The translations under genes were made by a program, and so were the position numbers. Below, one piece after another: positions 46,501 to 58,200 of a DNA stretch of 64,000 nucleotides. Within the stretch, counting starts at the first letter, position 1, and every line of letters begins with the position of its first letter. The DNA is from Symbiodinium natans (taxonomy: Eukaryota > Sar > Dinophyceae > Suessiales > Symbiodiniaceae): contig CAJNDS010000402.1 in assembly GCA_905221605.1 (NCBI GenBank), positions 763,818 to 827,817 on the forward strand. Reading direction: 5' to 3'. Below the pieces are notes generated by a model. It was not told the origin of the DNA and ran no database searches. It saw only the letters and a list, made by a program, of their open reading frames with translations.

Positions 46501-46790
46501 ATGTTGAGCCCTGTTTAGTGTGGGCCCCCCCCCCTGAACAGTCGAGGCATGGATTTGGCTCTGTTTAGACGGCCCCGGGGGTTTATATGATTCAAATAGG
46601 GAGGGGTTTAGAGGTGTTTAAAAGGGGCAGCGATGCCCGGCATTCTTTTTTAAAGGCGCGCCACGTTGAGTTTTCTTACGGCGCCCGGACGATTTGACTT
46701 TAAAGAGGGACTCCCAAACAGTCAGGATGCCCTGAAAAATTCAGCCAAGTTGACTTTATAGGGGAGGCCCCCACTAAACAGGGTCCAACA
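46501..46790. mobile_element. Non-autonomous TIR (MITE-like) element, about 290 bp
   Basis: The left end ATGTTGAGCCCTGTTTAGTG is matched at the right end, inverted, by ATGTTGGACCCTGTTTAGTG (18 of 20 bases). The match continues into C-rich sequence (GGGCCCCCC against GGGGGCCTCCCC). The interior has no protein frame. No clear target-site duplication is visible. The shape fits a small DNA transposon that needs a transposase from elsewhere. Confidence 0.65.
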
Positions 46791-46909
46791 TGAATCTGCT
46801 TTCGGTTGGAGATTCGCGGAGGTTGGTACCGGTGCTACCGGCTACCTGCGGGCGATGCAGTGAAACAGCAGTAACATAGTTGTAAACACTTGCGCGCAGC
46901 CTGGTTGGC

Positions 46910-47105
46910 CCGTGCGTGCGCAGATGAAGGAAAGCCAAGTTACACGTCAGGCGGTGTAACACCACGCACGTCATGAGTTCAGAAGGTAGGAGGCCTTGGA
47001 AAAGGGGTTCAAGGGGTCTCACAAAGCGTTTTGGAGCCTGGAACCTTGGCGGCATCGGATTGCGGCTCCAAGGACGGGTTTGGAAGGGGGGAAGGAGATC
47101 AGATC
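46910..47105. repeat. Dispersed repeat copy 2
   Basis: Same ordered words as at 17210-17460 (GAAGGAAAGCC, CACGTCATGAG, ATTGCGGCTCC, AGATCCTGG). It lies 120 bp downstream of the TIR element. Confidence 0.55.
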
Positions 47106-47497
47106 CTGGCTGGAAGCAGATGCGATTAGCTCTGCCTCGTCGCGTGCGCCTTCACCCATAACAACAGAGTCTGGTAGTTCAGATTGGTTCGCGCTAGTAG
47201 GCAGGGTCCCCGTCCCCTTTCCGAACCTTCATCAGCCGCGTTCAACGGCCCTCGCACTGGATTCTGGATTGACTGGATTGACTGCGACTGGATTGAAATG
47301 CTTTTGAAGCATCAAACTTTTGCTTGTCTTGTGCAACACTATAACACTCCGAGTGTAAAGTGGAAAGCCCCGCTGGGGAATAGTCAAGGCTTGGAGGCGA
47401 CAAGGAAGGATCGCGCCACTTTCTCCACTGCTGCCGTTTGGTTGCATTCCGCAACGGATCAGAGTGATTGAAACGGAAGCTAGCCCCCCCCCCCAAG

Positions 47498-50031
47498 GTG
47501 CAGAAGCAGTTGCTGGACGACGTGTCTGAAGAGTTTGCCAGCGCAAGGTCTGTGTTGAAGGCACGAACACGTCGTCTAGGCATCTGTCCGTGAACGCTGG
47601 GTGTCGAACGTACTCGGGGGGCAAGATTTCTCATTGGCCAGGCACTGAAGTCTGTGAAGAAGAAGTTGCAAGACGAATACCGTCAGGCCAAGGGTGTCGA
47701 AAGGGCGGGCAGGCCTCTGTTTTGAATGGCCTCGTGGCAGTTGACCAATCAAGTTTTGCGTCTTGGCCTGTACCCAGTGTGAGTCAGAAGTCATACCGAG
47801 TAGCTACATGGAAGACGGACAGATCTATTTCTCGAAATTTCTTTGAAGATCTGGCTTCGCAGGCGTTCGTCCACCTGGCCTTACCAGAGGTCTTTGGCTT
47901 CTTCGTCGACTTCGCCGCGCTGTGGCGCCTTGTCAGCACCCTTTAGCTCGGCTATGCTCAGCTTAGCTTTCCCAAGCCTGTGCAACTTGCCCTGCTATTT
48001 CACACACAGCAGACTCAGAAGTATGCCAAGGCCTTCCTGGGCAGAAAAACACAGTGTCGCTTCAGCATTCGCACATACTCCACGTCAGCCACCCTTGAGG
48101 TGGGATCCGCTGCGGCTTCTTGCCCGCTCCGACGATGTGACTTTCGGACCTCGGAAGGCCCTGAAAAGCAAGGGTGTCCTGATTGGCAGCTGCATCCATG
48201 ATGGACTTACTTGAAACGAAGCAGGTGCTTTGAACATTTAATGTTGAGATATGTTGAGGCATCACTTGGAAGGTCCCAAGCCATGACCACTTCTGTGAGC
48301 TTGTTCTTGCCTGTACTCCCGTCGAAATGGCTATGGAGTGTTGAATGGGTGCATATGAGTGACGGGGAGTCTGGTCGCCCCGACATACTCTGCTGGGCTG
48401 GGGTTTCTTGAGACGCGTGATGTGTACTCCCGGACTGCGCTGGAAAGTCGGGCTGGATACGGCTGCAACAACAATTCGGACACGGGGAATCACGATAAGT
48501 GATACTGCTTTCTCAGCTTAGCTTCACATGATGTCGGCCTTTGAGTGTTGGGTCGTGTTTCTCACACTTGGTGCCCTTTTGTCCTTGGAAGCCTCAAGAA
48601 CCAGACCAGTGTTGTGAGGCGATCACATCAACGCAGCTGGAGTCCTTCGATTGGTTCGAGGACTCGGCACTTGATCCCCATCACCCTTTGGGGCCCATTA
48701 CAGCACAAGAATTCACATTGCTCTCCCTTACAGGACATGGCTGCCTTCACAGAGCTCTTGGGTGACGATGACCCAGATGGGGAGCTGCTCGGCATGCAAA
48801 ACTTCAGCAGTGACGCACTTTCTGAGTCCCTGGCCCATGCTGCATGGTATAGTCTCTATTCGACACATAGAAGAAGCCCGTCAGCTTATCGAGTGTGAAT
48901 GCAAGCTTGAGACAGCTTGAGGCTGGTGCCCAAGATCGTGCAGCAGTGCATCTTTCCCGAGGTGGCACGGCGCCTGCTCTTTGGTCGCCATGGTTGATCG
49001 CACAGAGCATGGCGGGATGAAGTATGTGAACTTCTATGTATTCGAATTGGCCGAGTTGTTAACTGGTTCCCGAAAGCTCCTCACATTCCTCAGGCGTGGT
49101 TGCTGGGATGTGACTTCGATGTCCCAGAGCCAGCGCGCGGCAGCTTTGCTACTGGTCTGCCGGAAAGACCTCCAAACTTCCGTCTCTGATTTTCATGTGA
49201 GTTGCGGTGCCTAAAGGCGCATTCCTGCAGCGCCGCATGCCATGAACAGCTGGCACCCAAGGCTGGACGAATGTTTGCTGTTCGAGGCTCGTGGAGAGAG
49301 GGACAACGAGCAATAACACGAGTTTGTACTCATCTCCTCTGCTTTGCCCTCTCCCTCCGCTTTCGCCCGGCTGTCGTCCAAGCGGTTAGAGGGAGGAACC
49401 CCAATATCTAGATTATCTAGATCTATCTTGACAGCATTTGCGGATTGGTGGTTTGCGGATTTGTACCCGGCATCGCGGATTCGCGCACGGATTTGCAGAC
49501 GGGGTTCGTGGATTCGCAAAAGGGGACCGGAGCAGGAGTGGGCTTCTAAAGAGGGTCCAGAGGCGTACTCGATCACTGGCATGCTAGATACCTTAGACCC
49601 TAAACCCTGAGCTTGCGGTCATGCGATCGGACTCACTGAGCCCGGTAGCCTTAGTGGACTTTCGTCCACTCCCCTGTGATGGATGTTGAGTGTTTATGCT
49701 GAGCACGGCAGTAGCAAGAACTGTCAGATTGATCCTTGCAAAAGAGGTCGGCGAGGCGGCGGAAGCCTTCGGCGAGCTGGCCGAGGCACGCAACCGCGAG
49801 TCCCGAACACTGCCGACATCAGCAGCCCAACATCTTTGCCAGCTGCAGAAACACTCATGCTGCAAAAGAAGAAAAGCACAGGCTCACATGGATTGATGTG
49901 GGCAGAAATCAACCACTTCTTAGGCGGCCGTCGAGCGGCTGCGAGCCGGGCTGCGGGACTTTGCACCTGCATCTTGGAGAATGTGGGAAGCCGATTGGGG
50001 GCCTGCTAAAGTTCAGGCTGCAGGTGCTTGA
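47498..50031 (+). CDS. GCFC-domain protein (PAXBP1/GCF2/TFIP11-like)
   Basis: GCFC proteins act in splicing (lariat-spliceosome partners) and transcription. Matches in family order: 47498-47579 (LLDDVSEEFASARSVL), 47642-47693 (ALKSVKKKLQDEYRQAKG), about 47783-47940 (AFVHLALPEVFGFFVDFAAL, equivalent to the family's AYISLCLPKL), 48592-48702 (LESFDWFEDSAL, equivalent to the LWFESL region), 48734-48846 (FTELLGDDDPDGELL), 48916-48975 (LVPKIVQQCIFPEVARRL) and 49094-49196 (GCWDVTSMSQSQRAAALLL, equivalent to WDP-S-Q-T). Later exons: about 49715-49850 (LAKEVGEAAEAFGELAEA) and 49924-50031. The last Pro to Trp spacing equals that of PAXBP1 when the GC donor at 48976 is used. Introns include a 31-nt GC-AG one (48703-48733). 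Confidence 0.65.
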
Positions 50032-50317
50032 GGGGCCCAGGCTGAAAGCTGTCCGCAACGAGTAACAGTCGAGATTTGCCATACACGTCCAGTTCCACCA
50101 AGGAAGTCTTCGTACCGGCACCACAGGCAGGCCACATCGCAGTGCAAGAAACAGCCTGCCGAGCCCGCTGTTTGGGGTCCCTGCACACATGGCATGCAGG
50201 AGCAATGCACGCACGATGCCGAAGCGTGATTGGTTGGATCTACGCAGCGTGCGTTGCGCCACTAGGGAAGGAGCGTTTTGTAAGTTGAATTAGCTATAAC
50301 ATATTACATGTAGCCTG

Positions 50318-52894
50318 AAGCAGCACACTCCCGCACCCAACGCTTACTTGGAGAAACACTTGAGGCACATGACGTCGCGTCATCCGAAGATGCTAGGCCA
50401 TGGCCGTGGTTGGATCGTCTTTGGCCATCCGCGCACGACATCGCATTTATCACGGAACGTCTCCGCAAATTCTGCCGGCAGGTTGCCTGCATACTACCAC
50501 ACGAAGCAGCAACCCATGCAAGACATTCTGACAAATTCTGACCACCCCATACAAGCAAAGCCAGAACATGCCAAAGGCTCGTGAAGCTTTGGCACACCGC
50601 GTACACCGCAGTACACAACAAGCGCTCTTCTGTCAAGTGCAAGCTTGCCCAGTTGCTCGGGGAAAAGTCTTCATTCGTCGAAACGTTCGTGAAACTATAT
50701 TTCAGCTAAGTCGGCGCACTGTGGTCTACCACATTGCTAGAAGCCCGTACAAGCACGACATGGTTCATTCCAGCTGCCGACATCTGAATCTACTGCATGT
50801 GATAAGAAGCAGATCTCGGCTTCAGGCTTAGGACGGGGGGGTGGGACAACACGACAGACCGGTATTTAGGCCCACAGCCGGCTGAAGCCTACTTCCCCCC
50901 ACAATCCATGAAGGTCACCGCCTGGTATGCCTCCGCTGCCCGGAAACGTCTACTTCGGCGGAGCTGCAAGTGTTTTGGTGGCACTGTCCTGACAAGCGCA
51001 TGGAAGTTCTCGACGGTGCAGATAAGATGACTGGGCTGAGTTGGTCACAGCTACTGGTGGAAGTAGTGGGAGATATGGGCGAGCGCCGTGTGGAGTTGGG
51101 TTGAATTGTAGGCGGCTGCCCCTTAGGATTGCAGCATGCGCTGCGCAACTGGAGGGACGAATTCCAGACGAGAAGCGGCTCGGAGTACGTGCGTTTGTCA
51201 TCATCCGCTGTGAGGTGTTCAGCCTTCATCTTGTGGGTTGTAGGCAAGAGCACTAGCATGGCTAGATCACTGAGCAGCTTTCGCACGTCATTCTTGGTCT
51301 GGGCCGCAACGCCCAGCAGAAAGTCGGACCAGGCTCGCGCCCGTACTTCTACAGGACATCTTCACCACACGTGCCTTTGGCATTGCAGGGTTTGCAGAGT
51401 GCTACCGGCAAGACAGTGTTGAAATTCAGCTTGATCGCAGCATGAGAAGGTAGGCCGCAAGTTGAAGAGGGCTTTGGCGAGTCGATTCCCAATCTGTAGA
51501 TCCGATTCGGCTTTGTTTCCTGTTCATTTTCCAACATACTCGTACACGTCAGGTATAGCGCCTCATCTTCAGGCCAGATGAGCAACAGTTGTCAAGAGGT
51601 AGTCGCCGTCAAGGCCCAAAAGACGTGTCCACGTTCACAAATCGGCAGATTGAGCTTTCTGTTCCGAGCCCTTTAGCGGAACTCCAACTGTGCCGGCAAG
51701 CCTCTACAAGCCTCTGCAAGCCTCTGCAAGCCTCTGCAAGCTCAAGCGATGCAAGCATCAAGCCTTTGTACTCCTATTTGCGAATTTTCGTGCAGGCCCC
51801 TCGACTTAGACCAGAGGAGATGGCGATTGTGGAGCCTTGTCAAGCCACTGTTGATGGCAAAGTCTGACGAGGGTTCGAGGGATATTGACGCCACTCGTAG
51901 CTACTCTGTGTTTGGCAGCTTGGCATATGGAATCCCACAGCAGGCGCGCTTGGACAGTCCAAGTTGAGGTCCTTGCCATACAGAAGTTTTGGAGCGTGAC
52001 ATCTGAGGAAACGTTTGTGGACGTACTCCCCGAGAGGCCTGTCCTGTCTAATTGAGAGATCTAACCCCATTGCTGCTCTCGAAGCTCTGCGCAGATGGTT
52101 CGAGAATGGCCTGCCCCAGTCTCTACGACCACTCCGAGATGTTCTGGGACTTGCTGCTGCACCAAGAGTACTTTCGGTAAAGGATTGTTGCAGGGAGGAA
52201 CTTGTGGAACTTTTCAATAGGCATCTAGGCATGGGAATCAGGGAACTGCGAACTCCCAAGCTGCCACACTGCTGCTTGTACTGAGTACTGTATGAATATG
52301 TATGAATCATACCAATCCAAGAAGCTAGACTGGAAGACCCTGCCGAAACTGCAAGGAAAGTTGTGAGGTGTTGGGACAGTAGGCATCAATAGCCCATGAC
52401 ATCCCGTGGCCATGACCTCCCTTACAAAGCCTTTCCAAGGACCGAGGGCTCCACCCAATTCCGAAAGCACAAAATCTGCGGCCATCGCGCTACTGCGGCG
52501 GATGCACTGAGCCTTGGCAGTACACGTTTGTTTTTTGAAGCTTTACGTATGGTTGCGTGATGTTGAGATAGAGCCGTCTTTCATGGCAGCGAGGCTACGA
52601 CGAGGCCCAGGCACTTGAGCTTTGATGACGACGCGGTGCAAAAGCAGACCTTCCGTGCCCGCTTGAAGTGACTCTACGACTTCTTGCTGTGTGCCTCTCA
52701 AGGCTTGGGGTTGTTGGACAGACGTTTTTGAAGGGCACCTGGCCTACGCTGGACTTGTCTTCGCAATTAGACGTCGTGAACGGAAAGCGTGCTCTTAGAA
52801 TACGAAGGCAGGTTGCAATGCAACGCAGGTTCCTGCAAGGAGATAAGGTTTGCACAATGGGGTATAGATGCGGCGCATTCCCAGCGGACTTGTA
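50318..52894 (+). CDS. Unknown multi-exon gene
   Basis: Good exons: about 50318-50541 (RLLGETLEAHDVASSED, then DRLWPSAHDIAFITERLRKF), 50583-50706 (LAQLLGEKSSFVETFVKL), about 50915-51102 (VFWWHCPDKRMEVLDGADK), 51128-51190 (HALRNWRDEFQTRSGSEY), 51390-51451 (FAECYRQDSVEIQLDRSM, donor GTAGGC), about 51835-51963 (SDEGSRDIDATRSYSVFG), about 52060-52176 (SLYDHSEMFWDLLLHQEYF, donor GTAAAG), 52580-52667 (LSFDDDAVQKQTFRAR) and 52703-52894 (GVVGQTFLKGTWPTLDLS, then RRQVAMQRRFLQG). The last two join only if the 35-nt GT-AG segment 52668-52702 is removed. Family not recognised. Confidence 0.5.
51699..51744. repeat. Four copies of an 11-bp unit
   Basis: GCAAGCCTCTG-type units in tandem, inside an open frame of uncertain coding status. 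Confidence 0.85.
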
Positions 52895-53291
52895 GCATGC
52901 CCGCATCAACTTTCGCCATCTTCACTTCCTAGCAATTAAACCTTGCAACATCAGCCATGTTTGTAGAAGTGTTGTCTAAACGTGTGTCTCGGCGGCTTGC
53001 GTGGTCCGCGGCCAGGCGCAGACCGCCTCTCGAGCCTGGCACAGTATAAGCATCATAAGCTCACCTGCTCCTCTAATTATTGTCCTTCAGCCCTCGACAA
53101 CCCTGTCAGTTCAGCTAAGTGATGTTGAGACGGTCGTGGTACAGTCCCGCGCTGATCCTCACACAGCTCAAAAAAATGCCTCGCACAACCCCCCCAAAGC
53201 ACGTCGTTCTGTATTGCAACGTAGACTTCAGCTTGGGATGCAAATGCCTGGTGCAGTTGCCTCACTTCGGATGTGCACATAGAGTGCAACC

Positions 53292-55215
53292 ATGCTGGAG
53301 CCAATAACCAGCCCACGCGTCCTTGGCGTGGGCCGTTTGCCAGGGGGCTTGGCCAATGCACAACACAACTTTAGCATGCGCGCAAGTTCGCCTGTTCGCT
53401 ACCTGCTGCGCAGCCCCGTGCAGCCTGTGACAACAAATGGCTACCCCATGCAGCCCGTGAAGACAAATGGCTACCCCGTGCAGCCCGTGAATACAAATGG
53501 CTACCCCGTGCAGCCCGTGAAGACGGATGGCTACATCCGACCAGCATCCCCGCATCTGATCCAGACACGGCGGATTCCAGTGGATAGTCAATCAACACCC
53601 CGTCTTCATCCTGGACAAGTACACAGTCGCAGCCAAGAGCCGCTGACAGTGATGCATCCAGTGCCAGTCCCGAGCCCAGCGGCAAGTCCTGGTCGTGGTG
53701 CGACCAGCCCCTTCCGGGTCTTCCGGGCATCGCCGGCAGGAGATCCAAACGACTGCTTGGTTAAGCAGCTAAAAGCTCTGCAGGAAGCCAAGGACCTCGC
53801 GGCTGCACAGCAGGCAGAAAGTGAGCAGATGATTGCCAAGCGCCAGGACCAGCTTAGAAGAGATGCTTGATTGCAAGGAGTATAGGTCGTACAGTTCACA
53901 TGACCATGACGAGTTACCTTTCATCATTGCATTGGTTTATTGAGCCCCGGTTCACGAATGGCACCCTGCCCAGCTCATGGCAGCCTTAGCTCAGCCTTGC
54001 TGAGTCAAGCCAGAGCTGCTGGGCCTGTGAACTTGATACATCTTTAAACTTTAAACAGCAATCGACATACAATCAGCTAATCCTGAGGAGACGTACAAAG
54101 CTTTGTACGCCTCTGGCCTCTCCGATGTCGCTTTGCTCAAGCTGGAGTGGTACCATTCGCCCTGGTTTGCCGTGGTCGTAGATTGAAAATTTGCTCAGGA
54201 CACAGAGGCTCCTCCATAAGCAGGAAACCAAGATCTAATCTCGATTCTAGTTTCCAATTCGCGTTCAAGGCACTTCGGCGCTGGCCTCCACCTTCGCTGA
54301 GTCCTTTGAGGGGAGCAGGTGACCGGGCGGACGCGTTGTCCTTCTCGTGATAGATTCCGATAGATTACGTGACTGGGGACGTTTGAGCTTCGGGTTGGAG
54401 GTGAAGCTTGAAGCATGCTCCCTGGCTATGGCATCCAGGAGAGCTCTTGGAGCCAGAGCCTCCGCTCGGTTCATCCCTGGAGGAGGTGCAGGACTGCCTG
54501 CTTTCCTGTCACTGCATTCTAGGCTGATGGGTTTGGTCCGAGAATGGCCTGAGTCACCCTGCGTCGAGTGTTGGAAACGTCAAACATTCGGGACACTTCT
54601 TATACGTACCCTTCTTTTTAAACGGCTGCACTTCAGGAAACAACTTCAGGGAACGGAGGCCGGGCTGAGGTTGCAGTCAGAGTCCGTATTCCCGCCCTAT
54701 CGCCCTCTTTATCTATCTTTCTCTCTCCCTTTCCCTCGCAGCACTCGCTCCCGAAAAAGTCTGCGAAAGGTGCTCACCCCAATACCCCGCGCAAGTCCGA
54801 ACGATCAGTCATTGGAGAGCGGTGCGACCCGATTGCCATGCAGTGCTTGACGCCGGAGAACTGCTAAGCACGATTTCAATCTGTCAATGCTTCCCTCCTT
54901 CCTTCCGTCCGGGATCGCTCAACATGCCACCAAAGAGCGCCTCCTCCTCCATCCATCGTGCTTGTCGAGGGGCGCCATGCTCGAAACACCGCTACACCTC
55001 GGAGGTTGTGAATGGCATGTCAAAAAAGCATTATAAAAAAAATCTCGCCACGTTCCGCATAGTTTCCCAACAGCCCAACACCCACCAAAGACGGAGCTTT
55101 CAAAGAAAGCTCCAAGTCCAGAGTCGCATTCCCTGATTTCGATTTAAAACAGGAACGCAGGGATTCCCTGGCAAAGCAGCTGCGTGCCCTTCAGGCAGCG
55201 AAGGCCAGAGTCTGA
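53292..55215 (+). CDS. Low-complexity protein with 10-residue repeats
   Basis: The first exon is a clean 192-codon frame, ATG 53292 to TGA 53868-53870. It carries four 10-residue repeats (VQPVKTNGYP type), a Pro/Ser-rich linker and the C-terminal helix CLVKQLKALQEAKDLAAAQQ. Later exons: 54077-54174 (ETYKALYASGLSDVALLKL, then WYHSPWF), about 54413-54525 (LWHPGELLEPEPPLGSSLEE), about 54925-55020 and about 55074-55215, ending in DSLAKQLRALQAAKARV and TGA. The last helix repeats the KQL-ALQ-AK motif of exon 1, which supports one gene. The first exon may be the complete protein if it is not spliced. No family recognised; probably disordered with a terminal helix. Confidence 0.6.
53418..53537 (+). 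repeat. 30-bp coding tandem repeat, 4 copies
   Basis: Four 30-bp units encode VQPVTTNGYP, MQPVKTNGYP, VQPVNTNGYP and VQPVKTDGYI. The frame is preserved throughout. Confidence 0.95.
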
Positions 55216-55299
55216 TATGCGTCAGGAGCGAGGGACTTCAACGTGGGTTTCGGAGTACTTCTGCAACTCTTAGCTTGCAGCTCCTACTGAGCTACTGTA

Positions 55300-58200
55300 A
55301 GCCTTGCGTGCAAATTCCTCCATCCCTCGCTTGTGGCCTCAGGTCGATGTTTCTGCCAAGCAGGCCGGTCACTAGGTTCGTGCCCGCGGAGCTTTTTGAA
55401 AGTAACCCCTCGGAGACCGAGGTCTTTTCATGTCTGGCAAAATCCTTTACAGCCTACAGCAGAGTAAAAGGCAGAGCCCAAACCTGAAGAAGCTGAAGAG
55501 CGCATGCTGTCTGAGCCGCTAGGCAGAGAGCGACCACATGGTCTTGCAGCACCAGGACCTTGTTGAGCAAAGCACTCACGAGAGCCATGGCCTGCGCCCC
55601 CATCCTCCGAAGGAAGCGAATGCTAGCGAAAAAGCCCCCATTCGATCCGTGAACCCTCAGCCCTGCGCACCAGGCCCCAGAAACCCTACTTGGACAGCTA
55701 GGCCCATGACACAGGAGCCCTTCCCAGCATTGTCTGCTCACAACCTCGGCGATCTTCTAAGGCACGGGTTGTGTCAAGTTAGATGCAGGGTTTGATACAG
55801 AAAGCAGCTCGGCTTCGCAACGCGCAACCTTCATGAGATGTGTCGCTGTCTTTGCTCCACCCTTCGCTCAGGCAATGCGGCGCCCCCGCTGGGCAACATC
55901 CCGATGGGGAGACACCGCGAAGCTGGGAAGAAAACAGGTCTTTAGTTTACTGAGGTCTGTGTGGGATTCTAATTGTAGAGTTTGTTGGCTGCCTGATAGG
56001 CTCTTTGCACACACGTTCTCAGAAGTCAGACCTGACGTTGTGTTGTGCTGTCTTGATCCCGAGCCACAGCTCGTTGCGGCCCCTGCCATCTTGAGTTTGA
56101 GTTGGATCCAGGATCACCACGCCAGGACAGCACCGGGGTGGAGGAGATTCACCCCGACCCACTCATGCCTTGGCTGAACAACTTCTGAGTGTTTGTGACC
56201 TCAGCACTCAGCTGTTTGTACATTCCAGCTCCCTTGAGTTTGAATCGAAAGCAGCTGTGTGAGAGACCGCTTCACTTCCCTAAGTTTCCCATGTCCGGTT
56301 ACGAACGCTGCCGAACACAGGAGTCAGCAGCGGAGCAGGAACTGCCCAGCGAAACCACAGCAAGCAGACCGAGCTTGCCGGCCCATGAACGGGCCAAGCA
56401 AGTATCCAGGGCATCCAAGGCCAGGCCTGAACGTTCGTCATAATCGGCACAACCAGAGGTTTGTACCTTACTTAGTACTCTATGGGGGAGGACATCACCT
56501 TCTAGTCGAAAGCAGCCGGATCAGGATGTGCCCAAGTCTCAGAGCTTGACCCGAAGCTCTCGAGGTGGGAGTGCGAAAACATGCGAAGACTGCATTGTTG
56601 CGTTCAGGTCGTGGGCGTAGCATGCCCGGTTCAATCATGACGGCTTCCTTCGAACCTGTATGACAAGGTCAACGCTCTTCAGGCACTAAGGCACTGAGAT
56701 TAAAGCTAAAATACATTCAGAACCCTGGACATAGCCGCGACGCCAGGGGCACGAAGGTGTGACTGCAGTCTGCAGGGTTGAAAACGTTGATTTATCTCAC
56801 GCAGCATGCCGCATGTGATCAACCAGAGGCAGGCGACCCTCCTCCCCGTTCTTGTCAGCGGAGGACATTCACGAATTGATTGTTTGCTTTGCCCTAGTCG
56901 CCAGCAGAAGATGACTTGCGATCGTTTATCCTGAGTTTTCATGGTTGCTGGTTTGTCTGCGAGCTTTCAAGAACAATGGTAGCCGGTCATGTCGCAACGG
57001 TATCTGCAGTGCTTTCGGGTCCCGATTTTCTGGGTGCCTTGCTTGCCAATGAAACAACAGGCTTCACTTGCCGGCAGTTGAAAGTTTCAGGGGCACGAAG
57101 AAGGAAGGCGAAGAAGCCATGTTTGTTCGCAGAGGCCTGAATGCACACAAGGGCACGAAGGTCCCTGTTGTCATGCAGCCTTCAACCCTCGACCCTGCAC
57201 TCTCACCTTGAAGCCTTGCAGCTTATTTGCCTCAGCGAACGCACAAGCTCCCGCTAGTACCCCTTAGCGCCGACAGTTTCGAAGTGTGCACACAGCGAAA
57301 CTCTGCAGCTTGCTATCTTCTGTGGACAAAAGAGAGGAAGCCCGGCGCTGCACGGCCGAACTTGCGGCCTTGGCGAGGAACGTGTCAGCAAAGGCCAAGC
57401 GTTTCCAAAATCATTGCGAGTCGATCGAACGTGATCACAGGGCACCATCGACCATAATCCCTCCCGGTCACATGACTTCAATCCTCCTCAGTTCTGTGCG
57501 AGCTGCAGGTTCCCAGGTCATAAGTTATCCAGGGTCCAGGATGTCCACCACCGCCGCCCGACCACCAGGAGCTGCGGGAGCTGCGCATGCTCAAGCGGTC
57601 CACTGCCTGATTGTGCCCGTAGAGTTGTCCTCATTTTTGCCTGTTTTTATAAAAGGGCCACAGCGTGGTGTTGATTCAGGCTTTCCTACTTGCCCCTGTG
57701 TCATGCAGAAATGTGGCAGTATGAAGCATCACGAGCCAGGGACAATCAGGGGTTGGCACTGAGAAGCTTCTTCAATGTCGCACTTGGCTCTGCCATGCTG
57801 CAACCCCACAATATCATACACAAACAAATGCCGCATTGCCGAGCCCATGTAGATTCAGAGAACTCCATGCCAGAACTGACAACTCCCCATTCCGAACCCT
57901 GAGCCGCAGATTCTTCGCTTATCCGCCCTGAATTCATGGCTGAGGCCTCCTCAGGCGGTGGCGAACTTGTTGGAAGCCCTGAGCGACTTTGCGGGAACAA
58001 GCAGATGGCTACAGCTCAAGGGTGGCACGGGACATTAGGAGATCATTTCCCTTTGCCTGACTTTGTAGCATCTACAAGCCACATACTCTAGAACACAGGT
58101 TCCAGAAGCCTGTGAGGCTGCAGAAGTGCAGCGCATACCTGATGTTTGAATTCCCGGGGCATGTGCTGATGCAAAATGCTTCGAATCATGAATCTGCAAC

